Origin: Otis tarda
Taxonomy: Eukaryota; Chordata; Aves; Otidiformes; Otididae
Direction of reading: 5' to 3'
Assembly (NCBI GenBank): GCA_026413225.1
Contig: CM048591.1
Location: forward strand, 5,657,001-5,721,000
Length of the DNA stretch: 64,000 bases
Shown: one piece after another, positions 1-10,300 of the stretch
Layout of the letters: each line of letters starts with the position of its first letter
How positions within the stretch are numbered: the first letter of the stretch is position 1
Program-made: the position numbers and the translations under genes
Notes under the pieces: model-generated
Databases searched by the model: none
What the model saw: only the letters and a program-made list of their open reading frames with translations
Told to the model about the DNA's origin: nothing

Positions 1-822
1 AAATCCATGTTTCTCCAGCTTAGAGACAAGGATGTTGTGTGGGACAGTGTCAAATGTTTTGCACAAGTCCAGGTAGATGATATCAGTTGCTCATCCCTTG
101 TCAACCAGTGCTGTAACCTCATCACAGACGGCCATGAAACTGACCAGGCACAATTTGCCCTTAGTGAAGCTGTGATGGCTGTCACCAATCACGTCTTTTT
201 TTTTTTTTTTTCATGTGCCTTAGCAGGTTTCCAGTAGAATCTGCTCCATGCCCTTGCCAGGCACAGAGGTGAGACTGACTGACCTGTAGTTCCCCCGGTC
301 TTCCTTGTTCCCCTTTTTAAAAATGGGGGTTATGCTACGCTGTTTCCAGTCATCGGGAACCACACCAGACTGCTACAACTTCTCATATATGATGAAAAAT
401 GGCATGGCAACTTCATCTGTCTGTTCTCTCAGGACCTGCTGATACATCTCATCAGGTCCCATGGATTTGTGCACCTCCAGTTTCTATAGATGGCCTGGAA
501 TCTGCTACAGTGGGTAGTTCATTCTCCCAGTCCCTGTTTATGCCTTCTGCAACTTGGGTGATGTGGCTAGAGCCATTGCCAGTAAAGACTGAGGCAAAAA
601 AAGCCATTGAGTACCTCAGCCTCCTCTATGTCCTGGGTAACCAGGTCTCCCGTTTCCTTCCAGCAAGAGTCTACATTCTCCCTGGTCTTCCTTCTATCCT
701 TACCGTACATAAAGAAGGTTGTCTTGTTGCCCTTGACGTCCCTGGCCAGATATAATTCTTTCAGGGCTTCAGCCTTCCTTACCTGATCTGGCCGCTCAGA
801 CAATCTCTTGGTAATATGATAC
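1..822 (-). mobile_element. CR1 LINE fragment, ORF2 reverse-transcriptase region, broken
   Basis: Read on the minus strand this is the N-terminal half of a CR1 (non-LTR retrotransposon) reverse transcriptase. The segment at 567-822 carries the pre-RT stretch with [20 protein letters not shown], followed by the [16 protein letters not shown] motif. Further along, at about 42-84, is RT motif A ([15 protein letters not shown]), including the catalytic aspartate. The YxDD box and the 3' end would lie left of position 1 and are not seen. The frame is broken in several places. A run of 16 T at 196-211 (A on the coding strand) replaces what should be a short lysine/glutamate-rich stretch before the motif for 'SHHSFTKG'. 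It is a dead 5'-truncated copy. The CR1 family is certain; the subfamily is not assigned. Confidence 0.9.
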
Positions 823-984
823 ATTTTAATTATTGAAGACTAAGGGAAGGATCTATAATAGTCAAGCTAATCTTATTTGTTAGGTAATATAATGTTTAAA
901 TTAGGGCATTTGATTACTGATTAGAACATACCTCTATTTAGCATCACATGAGCAATGTCAGGAAACCCAGAGGTCTGGCCAGTG

Positions 985-1186
985 TTACTGTGAGGGTGGT
1001 GAGACACTGGAACAGGTGCCCAGAGTAGTTCTGCATGCCCCACCCCTGAAAGTGTTCAAGACCAAGTTGGATGGGGCTTTGAATGACCCAATCTGGTAGG
1101 AGGTGTCCCTGACCAGGACAGGGGGATTGGAACTAGGTGATCTTTCAGGTTCCTTCCAATCCAAACCATTCTATGATCCTATGATG
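985..1186 (+). mobile_element. CR1 LINE 3' end (5'-truncated)
   Basis: It starts in the end of ORF2 (GTGAGGGTGGTGAGACACTG, encoding the VRVVRHWNR-like end). It continues through the ORF2 terminus and the 3' UTR, with a diverged form of the usual 'gtccctgctcctgcaggggg' stretch, and closes in ACCATTCTATGATCCTATGAT. Severe 5' truncation is normal for CR1. It lies head-on to the antisense CR1 at 1-822 and is a separate insertion. The copy is non-functional. Confidence 0.9.
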
Positions 1187-1985
1187 ATTCATTACTACTG
1201 CCTATCTGTGTTGGTTACAGCCTCCAGTAAGAGGGATTCTGTGCAGCAAACAGTTAACATCATCTGCATAAAAGGCACTCTGTGATATATGTCCTCTGTT
1301 GTCACATGGAGTATTGATAAAGGTGTATTTTATTACTTCAAAGATGTTACAGGAATAAAAACATCTTTTATGTTGGTCTGTCTAGAAAGCTTAGGAATTC
1401 CCAGTGTCAGCCTTATGGGAGGTTAGAGGAATGGTTTATTGTTCTAAAGAACATACAGAAGACTCAAAATTGCCATTTTATTATGGCCCAAGAACTCTAA
1501 AATTGCTAAATAAAGAAAGCTTGGGTTTTTTTTGTAGCTGCCAACTTCAAGTTTATTGCGCTCCAAAAGTGAGGAATTAAACATATATCAGTTTGTCTCC
1601 TGCCCTTGAAGAAAATGAATTAGTTTGTCTTTGTTTTTGTTTTTTTTTTTATATAGACCTACTTATGGGCTATCACGCTTGCTACCTACAATATCCTCTC
1701 AGGAGAGATAATAAAAGAATGCAGTTATGTTTTATCACTGATGTGTGATATAGGAGGAATCTTGGCTTCACCCAAGTACTTGAGGTTTTCACATTTTGGA
1801 AAGGAAGGTATCCTGTATCACTCTACTGCTTTAGACAGAAACAGCGTGATAAGTGCAACCAAGACAACCAAGTTGAAGACTGAATGATCACTAAACTGTT
1901 GAAACTGAATTGAAATAATCTGTTGGCTCAGTCACTGCTGAGCTGTATGTCAAGATTAAAAAAGGAAAGAGAATGGAGCAGGTGT
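1187..1985. other. unique non-coding DNA
   Basis: No coding potential, RNA gene or recognisable repeat is seen beyond short T runs (for example near 1640). It separates a CR1 tail from a solo LTR. Confidence 0.6.
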
Positions 1986-1990
1986 GCATG
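1986..1990. repeat. target-site duplication GCATG, left copy
   Basis: GCATG directly precedes the LTR end TGTCATGG and is repeated exactly at 2580-2584 after the other end. This is a 5-bp target duplication, as expected for ERVL-type integration. Confidence 0.85.
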
Positions 1991-2115
1991 TGTCATGGTT
2001 TAATCCCAACTAGCAACTAAGCACCGCACAGCCGCTTGCTGACTCCCGCCTGGTGGGATGGGGAGAAACTCAAAACAGTGAAAATGAGAAAATTCGTGGG
2101 TTGAGAGACAGGCAG

Positions 2116-2121
2116 TTTAAT
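2116..2121 (-). terminator. LTR polyadenylation signal ATTAAA
   Basis: The minus-strand read is TTATTAAACTGCC, downstream of the promoter region and about 125 bases before the LTR end. This fits the R-region poly(A) signal of the family. Confidence 0.55.
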
Positions 2122-2297
2122 AAGTAAAGCAAAATCTGTGCGTGTAAGCAAAGTAAAATAAGGAATAAATTCACTACTTCCCAACAGCAGGCAGGTGTTC
2201 AGCCCTCTCCAGGGAAGTAGGGCTCCATCATGCCTGTTACTTGGGAAGATGAATGCGATCACTCCGAATGTCCCCCGCTTCCTTCTGCTTCCCCCAG

Positions 2298-2324
2298 CCT
2301 TCTATGCTGAGTATGATGTCATAT
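2298..2324 (-). promoter_or_regulatory. decayed LTR core promoter with CRE-like site
   Basis: On the minus strand, a TGACATCA-type ATF/CRE-like site (plus 2314-2321) is followed about 10 bases later by GCATAGAAGG (plus 2298-2307). The family's TATA box (remembered form GCATATAAAG) would lie at that position. The T-to-G change probably weakens the TATA box. Promoter activity is inferred. Confidence 0.5.
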
Positions 2325-2579
2325 GGTGTGGGATATACCTTTGGTCACTTGGGGTCAGCTGTGCCAGCTGTGTCCCTCCCAACTTCTAGTGCATTCCCAG
2401 CCTGCTCACACCTGGGGTGGTGTGAGACACAGAAAAGGCCTTGACTCTGTGTAACAACTGCTCAGCAATCACAAAAACAACCCTGTATTATTAACATTGT
2501 TTTCAGCACAAATCCAAAACATAGCCCCATACTAGCTACTATCAAGAAAGTTGACTCTGTCCTGGCCAAAACCAGCACA

Positions 2580-2584
2580 GCATG
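2580..2584. repeat. target-site duplication GCATG, right copy
   Basis: Exact repeat of 1986-1990 immediately after the LTR terminus CAGCACA. Confidence 0.85.
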
Positions 2585-5500
2585 AGAAACAGATTTGAAC
2601 TCACCATGTCTAAGTTCAAGCTAAACACTACACATTTGTTCAGCAGCAAACAATATCTCTCCTGAAACTTTGCTATCTCTCCCCAGTCCATTTCTCTTAC
2701 TACTGGTCAAATGTTACCAGACACTTCTTGGTGTCAGCCACCAAACACACGATTTGTTAACTAGCATTTAGAAGTAATGTGCACGTTTGGAGAAGTCTTC
2801 TCCTCCTTTTGGAGCCTGGCCTGTTTGCCACCCTGAATATCTAGAACCTCTTGAAATACTGACAGTTCATCTGGTGCAACCTTCCCTTGGCGCATCAACC
2901 TATACCAGTTGAAGATGGCATCTCAATTCTTTATGAAGGAAAGGTAGAGGTACATGTTAGTCCCCTTCTGCCTCGCATGTCCTCACTAGCATAAAAATGA
3001 TTTCCAGGAGCATGGACTAGAAAAGACCGAGCTCCAAACTGGACAGTGAAACTATATTTATGTTAAAAATTGCGTGTACCCCACACCAATCCCTGATTTT
3101 GAGGCCTATTGACATTGGAGGACCTGCCTTTACATTACTGGCATCTCACAGCTTTAGACAGGTGATGGCATTCAGACTATCTGTTGGCAGTGGTCTTCTG
3201 TAAGTGCTATACTGTGCCCAGAAATAGTTTGGAAGAGTTCCTGTTAGCGCAGGTCAAAAATATCATAGAAACTGTCCCAAAAATTTAGTGTACAGATAAG
3301 TGAGTTGCCTGGAAATATTCTTTGATACATGCAATTTATTACTCCAGATAACACTCAGGATAGCAGAAGTCCAGGGCATATCAAAGCTGCAGTCGCAGTC
3401 TTGTTCATGAAGCTGCAGATGTTCTTGATGCTTCTGTTGTGTCAAGGATTTGCCGTTCTCCACAAAAAAAAAAGGGTGAGTCAATAATGGATTTTTTTTT
3501 CAATGCAACTAAATATCACTCTTAAGAGATACCAACCTCTCGTCGGTAGATGTTCCAACCCACTTCACAGCCCAACAAGTTCTTCCCACCAGGGTGAGAG
3601 AAGTCAGCTCTATATTTGACTCAACAGGATTTTTAATAAGAAAGGGTTCCTGGACTCAAGTAACCCTGGAGTCACACCAGGATTTGGGCTTTTTTTTTGG
3701 GAGGGATCCCTGAGGTATTCTAATACTTATGTCCTGTAGACAATCAAGTAGCCAAGAGACCAGAACTTTTTCACTCTGTAAACCTGTCTGTGTTATGGGT
3801 TATGATTCTACATGTTTTTCTTTTGTTGTCTCTGGTTCTAGATCCCTGCTGATGACAAAAGGCAAAGCTTACTTTTTCTACAACACACTAACATAATTAT
3901 AGTTAAACTGGTGCCAAACCCGTAATTTACCCACTAGGAGCTACCTGGTCTCTAAGTCCTAAAATAGGAACCCCATATTTTGTTGCCACTCTGTAGGTCC
4001 CTCAGTGATACAGACAGGAAGATCATGTGGCAGACTCAAAAGGGAATGTCTCTCCAACTTCATTTTTAACTTGATATGTGGATTTATTTCCTACAACCAT
4101 GCATTTGCCTAACTATATGTGTGTGGGAGAGGGAGGGAAGGGGCAAGGCGGAGAAAGACAGAGGAAGAGAGGAAGTTAGAGAGAATGCAGGTAAAAGCAA
4201 AACTATTTCTGAGGGACAAAAGCAGATGTGAGATATTTTGCTATCATAGAAAGACCAGGCCTTGAGGCGAAATGTGGCTTTTATCTTTGATGAAGAGAGA
4301 CAAGATTTTTTTCTCAAACAGCATGAGTTACAGTTTCTTTGTAAATGTCACCGAAGAAGAATATATCTGGTCTGTCTTTTATTTATAATGTCATTATTAG
4401 GAGATTATTCAGCACTCTGAAAAACAAACAAACTAAACAGCCATAAGAAAATAATAACTCTTAGTAAGCAGCAGAATAGGAGAGAGTGCATTTTCAGTTT
4501 ATGTTCATAAATGCCTCAAAGCTCTTAACAAATACCCAGTAATTAAGCTTCAAAACAGACCTGGAAAGTAGTTAAGTATTTTTATCTACATGCAGATCAC
4601 AGGCAACGGCAAGAAGAGAGAAGCTAAATCAGAAACTGAATCTGTAGCAGAGCCAGGAATATAACCTATGAAGTCATCTCTATTCTTCTTTGAGAGGTTA
4701 ATACTGGAATTGACACTAAACTGAGTATCTTTTGCCCATGAGAACTGAAAGAGGAAACTGCATCTGCTTAATTTAGATGCCACATCACCAGCTCTATGAG
4801 TTTCAGTCCGCTACCAAAGCTCCATACATAAATTCAGCTGAGTAACACATTAACCTCTGAAGACTTTTCCAGCTTATCTGCCCCCACTTTCTATCACATT
4901 ACTCAGGGAAAGGATCCTTCACCTAAGTAAAAAAGTAATGCCTTAGCCTCCTGCCATCTTGCAAGTTTGGAAATTCACATGTGCTAGAAAGAGCTGAAAA
5001 AAATTGCCTTTTTTTTTTTTTTTTCTGGCAGCAAACTGCATTGCCTGGTGTCAGAAAGCATGTTGACCACAGTGCAAAAACTGTCAAATACAGTGAAACT
5101 TGAAGCTCAATGCAGCTGTCACACAAGAACATCTAGTGCCATCTGGGACGATAACTGTCATCCTGCCTGGCCTCTAGTTGAAGCTCCAGTGGACAGCAGG
5201 TTTTCTGCAGATCCTGTGTCATATTTACTGGCTCCCTGCAACAGATATCACCTGTTAAAAAAAAAAAAAAAAGTGAGCAGATGCCTAAATATGATCAATT
5301 GAAGTGAGCTGTTAGGGAGGAATTAATCTTACCCAGGTTAACTAAATATTCAAGTTAGAAATCAGACTTTAACCTAGTCACCCTAGGCTCAGTTGACAGG
5401 TACAGGCATCTTCAGATAGTGATTTGTTTTATCTAAAAGAGGAGCTTACGATAGGTAAGAAGGATCAGCCTTTGGAGGTAACCATCTCACAATTATATTC

Positions 5501-6586
5501 CCTATAAGGGGATTTTAAGTTAAATTAAATTTTAAATGTCTGTCCTTTAGTTGTCTAAAGTGAAGTGGGAACCTAGATTGCATTGCACAGAGCTTTGAGA
5601 TTTTCAAGACTTTATAGTTTTTATAGATCTTTCTCTATGCATCTATTTCTTCAAAGTATTGCTTTAGCATGATCACATCGGGAGCATATTTTATTTCTTT
5701 GAATGTTGGTTTTTACGCCTTTGCCAGAGCAATGTTGGTAACACCATACCCCATGTATTTCTTGCAGCTTTGTTCACATAGCATTGCTGGTCTCCCATCT
5801 CCTGACACAATATTTTTGCCATGGTAATGCTAACATATTTTGTAAAAAAAACTACTGTAAGTCACTGAGAACTAATGTGTTTGTCCCAGGAGTTTGTTGA
5901 ACTAGATCACAATTCCCAAACCATATGGGCACTTACAGTGGAAGACTAGCTAGTTATCTTTACCCTACAGAAAGTGTACAGAAAATTGAAAGAGATTGAT
6001 AGAGTAGGAAGCTTGAAACCTTTCAAGCCCAGCCCCAGAAGTGCTTCTCATCTGGTGTCTTTGAGGACAGGGTGTGAGTAGATGCCACAAAAGCAGCCAG
6101 TTTAGGTGGGAATGGAAGGATGGAATCTTCTAAATTTAGAAGCTACACTGACGTTACAGAGCTAGGAACCTGAGAGAGTAATTTTCAGCTGCCTTTGGCA
6201 GTATGCCTTTGCTGGGCTGCTGCCGAGGGCACTACCACTGAGTTGGGAATAATCGGTGCTCTTTGGTCTCTTGTGAAAGAGGAGAGAACAAACAGCGTGG
6301 CAGATCCTTCTATAAACTCAGCTGGGAAGCAAATGTAAATCTTCTGTGTCTCTTTCTTCCCCATCATCTCAACCATGTCTGGACACCTCATCCTGAGAGA
6401 TGAGATCACCTTTCAAGGGCACAGTTTTGTGGGTTTTTTTCCATTCAAAATAATGTTCTGGTCTTCAGATTATGGGAAATACTTGTGTGGGAGCTCAGGA
6501 GAGTGAGCAGAGCAGTATCTGGAGGGTGGCAGTCTTCACTCCTAACTCTAGATCAACAGATATACTACAAAAGCTTCATAGGAGTC
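2585..6586. other. unique non-coding DNA
   Basis: No gene is recognised. Small open frames are at most 84 codons, without domain similarity or codon structure. Contents of note are a purine-rich stretch near 4120-4180 and a pair of 16-base homopolymers of opposite sense at 5009-5024 (T) and 5257-5272 (A). Confidence 0.6.
5009..5272. repeat. T16 and A16 runs bracketing 232 bp
   Basis: A run of 16 T (5009-5024) and a run of 16 A (5257-5272) flank a 232-bp unique segment, giving inverted homopolymer ends. I do not recognise the inner segment as a SINE or processed gene copy. Confidence 0.7.
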
Positions 6587-6618
6587 ATTCTACCTCCCTC
6601 CAATTAGGGAGGTAGAAT
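6587..6618. repeat. perfect 13-bp inverted repeat (hairpin)
   Basis: ATTCTACCTCCCT at 6587-6599 is the exact reverse complement of AGGGAGGTAGAAT at 6606-6618, with a 6-base loop (CCAATT). No transposon ends or gene are seen around it. Confidence 0.9.
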
Positions 6619-9600
6619 TTTTTTACAGTAGAATTAGGAAAATGAAGGAAACACAAAGGAAATATTACTTATGAAACTACCTAGGGAGTCAGTTTTGAAA
6701 GCAAAGGGAAAACCTACATTTCTGTGATGGGAATCCCCTGTGTGGGCCCAAAAATCAAGAAAACTTTCTCAGATGAGATTGAAGCATCTATTGAATTCCT
6801 TTCATTTCATGTTTTTTAAAGTTCTTCAGGGAAAGCACATAAACTACAATGTCTGCATACCCATGACCTTTGTCCTACACTTAGTTGTCTCCAGCGGATG
6901 AGAAGAAAGCCAGAGCTCTTCTGTGCTAGAAGCAGAAGGTGACAAGAGACTCCTTCCTTTGCAGTGCAGAAGTAGACTGGATGATTTTGGGAAACCTTCC
7001 TTAACTTTCAGAGATTCTGCAGTTGCTTCAAGTACTGGCAGGGAATATGCCCCCTACACTTACTCAGCAAGGTGCTCTTCCTACCAACCTCTCCCTTTCA
7101 TCATTTAAATGTAACTAAAGCATTTCTGACTTTTTTTTTAAAAAAAAAAGACCTTGCTTTTAAGGATCTTAAAATGTACTGTACCTATCTGTTTGATTTT
7201 ATATAGCCTTATGATTTTAGTCAATATTATTTATATCCTTCTCATACTCTTTCTTTAGGAGAGAGGATGAACTGTCAAGGATCCAACTCTTAGTTTTGGA
7301 AAAGGAGACAGGGAAGGAAGTCTCTTTTCTCAAGCGCGTGCACACTAGGATATAGATCAGGTTAATTGCTCAAGGGCACATAATAAACTATAAACAACAA
7401 TAAAAACCCACCTCCAAAAAATAACATCAGAAGAGACAGAAAATGTGAGGAGTTTTATTCTGGTGTCTGCAGTGGTTTCCATACAAGGAAAAATCTTTAA
7501 GAGGAGAGTCTTCCCTTCCCACTCTTTCCCAATTGATTTTTTCAGGGCTAATTAGAAGGGTTTGCATTAAATACTAGGTATTGATTTCTTCAGCATCTTA
7601 TTTCTGTTTGGATCTCAGAACATTTGTACCAACTTTCCCCTTACAAGGAGAACTTGTGTTAGTGACTCTTAGCTACCTTGTCATGTAGCTAATTAAAAAC
7701 AACAACAACAACAAAAAACATTCTTCCTGGGAAACTTAGTGATTGATTGGGAATTGTGTGGAACATGTGAAAGACTATACTTATCTTTGGGAAGCAAATG
7801 GAAAAAGGTAACCACCATGATAATTACAAGTTAGTTCTTTAGAGCACGAATGCAATAGTAAAGAACTCTGGAGCTTTTTGTATGTGTTTCAAATATAGGC
7901 ACTCTTTAACATTAAGACATTCAGACTGGATTCCAACACTGCTTTTACCTTAAATTGATTCTCCTGTCCTTTACCCTTTAACTCTTGTCCCAGACCTCCG
8001 AGAACAGGTTTGCCCACATCCTGGTGAGAACTTAGTCATGGATAACCACAAAAGCCAACGCTGATCTTTAACATGTACAGCAATAAAGGCACCACGGTGC
8101 AGCTCAGACAGCAGCAATACCAGTGAGGTAGTCAAAGCTGTAGCTCCCTTACAGATGTAGCCCCAGTGAAATATTAGATGCAACCTTTGTTTACCATCTT
8201 GTTAATTAATTCATCATTGATTTAGGATAAAAATTGGATCTCATCTGCCAAGTGCACTGTACATTAATTGATTTGGTATTGGTAAGTTATATACCTTATC
8301 AGCAAACAGATCACACTCTCTGCCATATTCATATCTTCAAAGCTGTGTGATAGCATGTGTAAGTATCTGTGTACATGGAAACAAAAATGCCTAGAATGTA
8401 AAAATATTAAGATAAACTCATTAAGAGGAAATGCTTAGTCGTGCGTTCTGCCTATGTGACATCAAACTGCACAGTTCAAAGTTAGAAAAAAATAATAAGA
8501 TACTAAATACTAAACTACTTATTTTCCTGCTAGAAGAGGATACTTATGTAAAAAATCTACTGTAAACGTTTAGGACTTTTTTTTTTTTTCTGAATCGTAT
8601 TAGCATCTGTCACTCCAGGGCAAAAACTAGATTAGTGTCCAGACAGTAGATCTTGAGACCTGGTGGTGTAACTTTGCTTCAAAGTGGCTGTATTTTATCA
8701 CTTCGAACATTTCTAAATTGTAGAATTATGCATATGAATTGTCACTGACCTTAAACAGCTTCCAGCTCAGATTGGATTGCTTCAGAATGTACATGGCAGC
8801 ATACGTTTTATTGCTGAGGGAAATCTGCAATCCAACAAGGGGATGCCAACTAATTTCAGGTGCCTCCAGGATATGATATGGTCTGAATTATTCTTTTGGG
8901 GTAGATACTGTTCACACTACTTACGAAGCTGAAGTGTTGCAGTATACAATTTCAATAAAATCTTGCAATGAGCAGCTTACTCTGCGGCTGTATTTTCACA
9001 TAAGACCCTGAATTTGGGATTAGTTTAGCACTGAAGATCACTTTTTTTTTTTTTTAACCTAGGCAGCTATATAATTTCCCTATATAGGCTTAAAATTTGA
9101 TCCAGAAACCAGAATTTTACAACAAAGGTTAAAAAAAAAAACTAACAAGAAAACCAACAGCATAATTCATCTTGTTTGAGTGCTCAGAGTTGCATACTGA
9201 AATCAAAACTGCTTTATTTTTCCTCACTGATTCTTCTTCCTGTTCCATCTCAAGTTTTATGATAGCTAATTTTTGATGTTCTTTCAGCTCTTGCTCCGAG
9301 ACATACATAGTGAAGGAAGAATTTCACCTTTCTTCCTTGAAAAGTAAGCTTATAGTTTCTATGTTTGTCGAGAAAAGCTTGGTAGAAAATAAGGGTACAT
9401 GTATCCTGAGAGGAACAAAACAGGGATGGTAGCCAGAGGAAGTATTAGAAATATTCAATGTTGTTCAGTGTCTCAGGTCATGAGAGCTCTAAACACTGAA
9501 TGAGATAATCAGGTACTGCTATAATAGCAGCATCTCTCCCAGAAGTGATGCACATCACTGCTATTATTTTGTAAGATACTTTCTGATCATATGATGGAAA

Positions 9601-10247
9601 GCCCTGCAGGAAGGTAAGACACTATTTCTTATTGCCATTGCCTTCACTCTAAGCTGTTCAATGCACTCAGTTAATGACTACAGTAGTCATTATCTTTCCT
9701 ATATTTCACGATTATACTGTATTACACCAGTCACAGTCTTTCCCCTATTTCACTATTAAATGAGACTTACTTTTCATTCAAATGTTATTGAAGAAGTTAA
9801 TGCATCTAATTGAAGGTTTCTGACTCATTTCTGATGGTTTTAAAAGCTTAATCTTCATTTTTGAGGGTCTGGATAACCCTGATTACATGAACCATGAGTT
9901 ACAGTATGACATTCTGTATTTCCTGTGTCGTTAAATGCTCTGATTCATTTGATGGCAGTATGACATGTATCTTTGCATCTCTCTGTATATTATATGTACA
10001 TTCAGTGACAAAATAAATGTTGAAGCAATGTCCTCAGCTATAGCTTCCACGTATTGCTTCCATATCAGTCTTACAGTTAAAACTGTATCATACAAGCCCT
10101 TCTAATATAGATTAGTATTAGTTTAAAATTCCATTCTTTAAAAATTCATGTAGGAGATTTTGAATGTGGCTTTCTCCTAGAAGTCACATGAAGTGAGTAC
10201 ATAACAAAGGCAAGAGGACAGGTAACAAGCTGTATGCGAAGAATAAG
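6619..10247. other. unique non-coding DNA
   Basis: No gene or sizeable repeat is recognised. It holds a T9A10 palindromic tract at 7131-7149 and scattered poly-T runs near 8578 and 9042. The AT-rich, TAAT-containing stretch at 8190-8300 could be regulatory, but this is not shown. Confidence 0.55.
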
Positions 10248-10300
10248 ATAATCATAGAGTCATATAGTTGTTTAGGACCATTTAGAATTTATGAAAAATA
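10248..10300 (-). mobile_element. probable CR1 3' tail remnant
   Basis: ATAATCATAGAGTCATATAG followed by TTGTTTAGGACCATTTAGAA resembles a decayed form of the minus-strand CR1 start (atcatagaatcatagaatgg, tttgggttggaagggacctt). Only about 50 bp are recognisable. Confidence 0.45.

Larger units (their letters stand above)
1991..2579 (-). mobile_element. solo LTR, avian endogenous retrovirus (ERVL-like)
   Basis: The 589-bp element runs from TGTCATGGTTTAATCCC to AAAACCAGCACA on the plus strand, so it has the TG...CA ends of an LTR. Its sense strand is minus (TGTGCTGGTTTTGGCC... to ...AACCATGACA). Perfect GCATG duplications flank it. I recognise the family from memory as a very common neoavian LTR, but I do not assign a Repbase name. 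No internal retroviral sequence or second nearby LTR is present, so it is a solo LTR left by recombination between the two LTRs of a provirus. On the sense strand a U3-like part, a diverged TATA region and an ATTAAA poly(A) signal occur in the correct order. Open frames inside it on either strand (such as 2017-2262) are chance frames. Confidence 0.9.
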
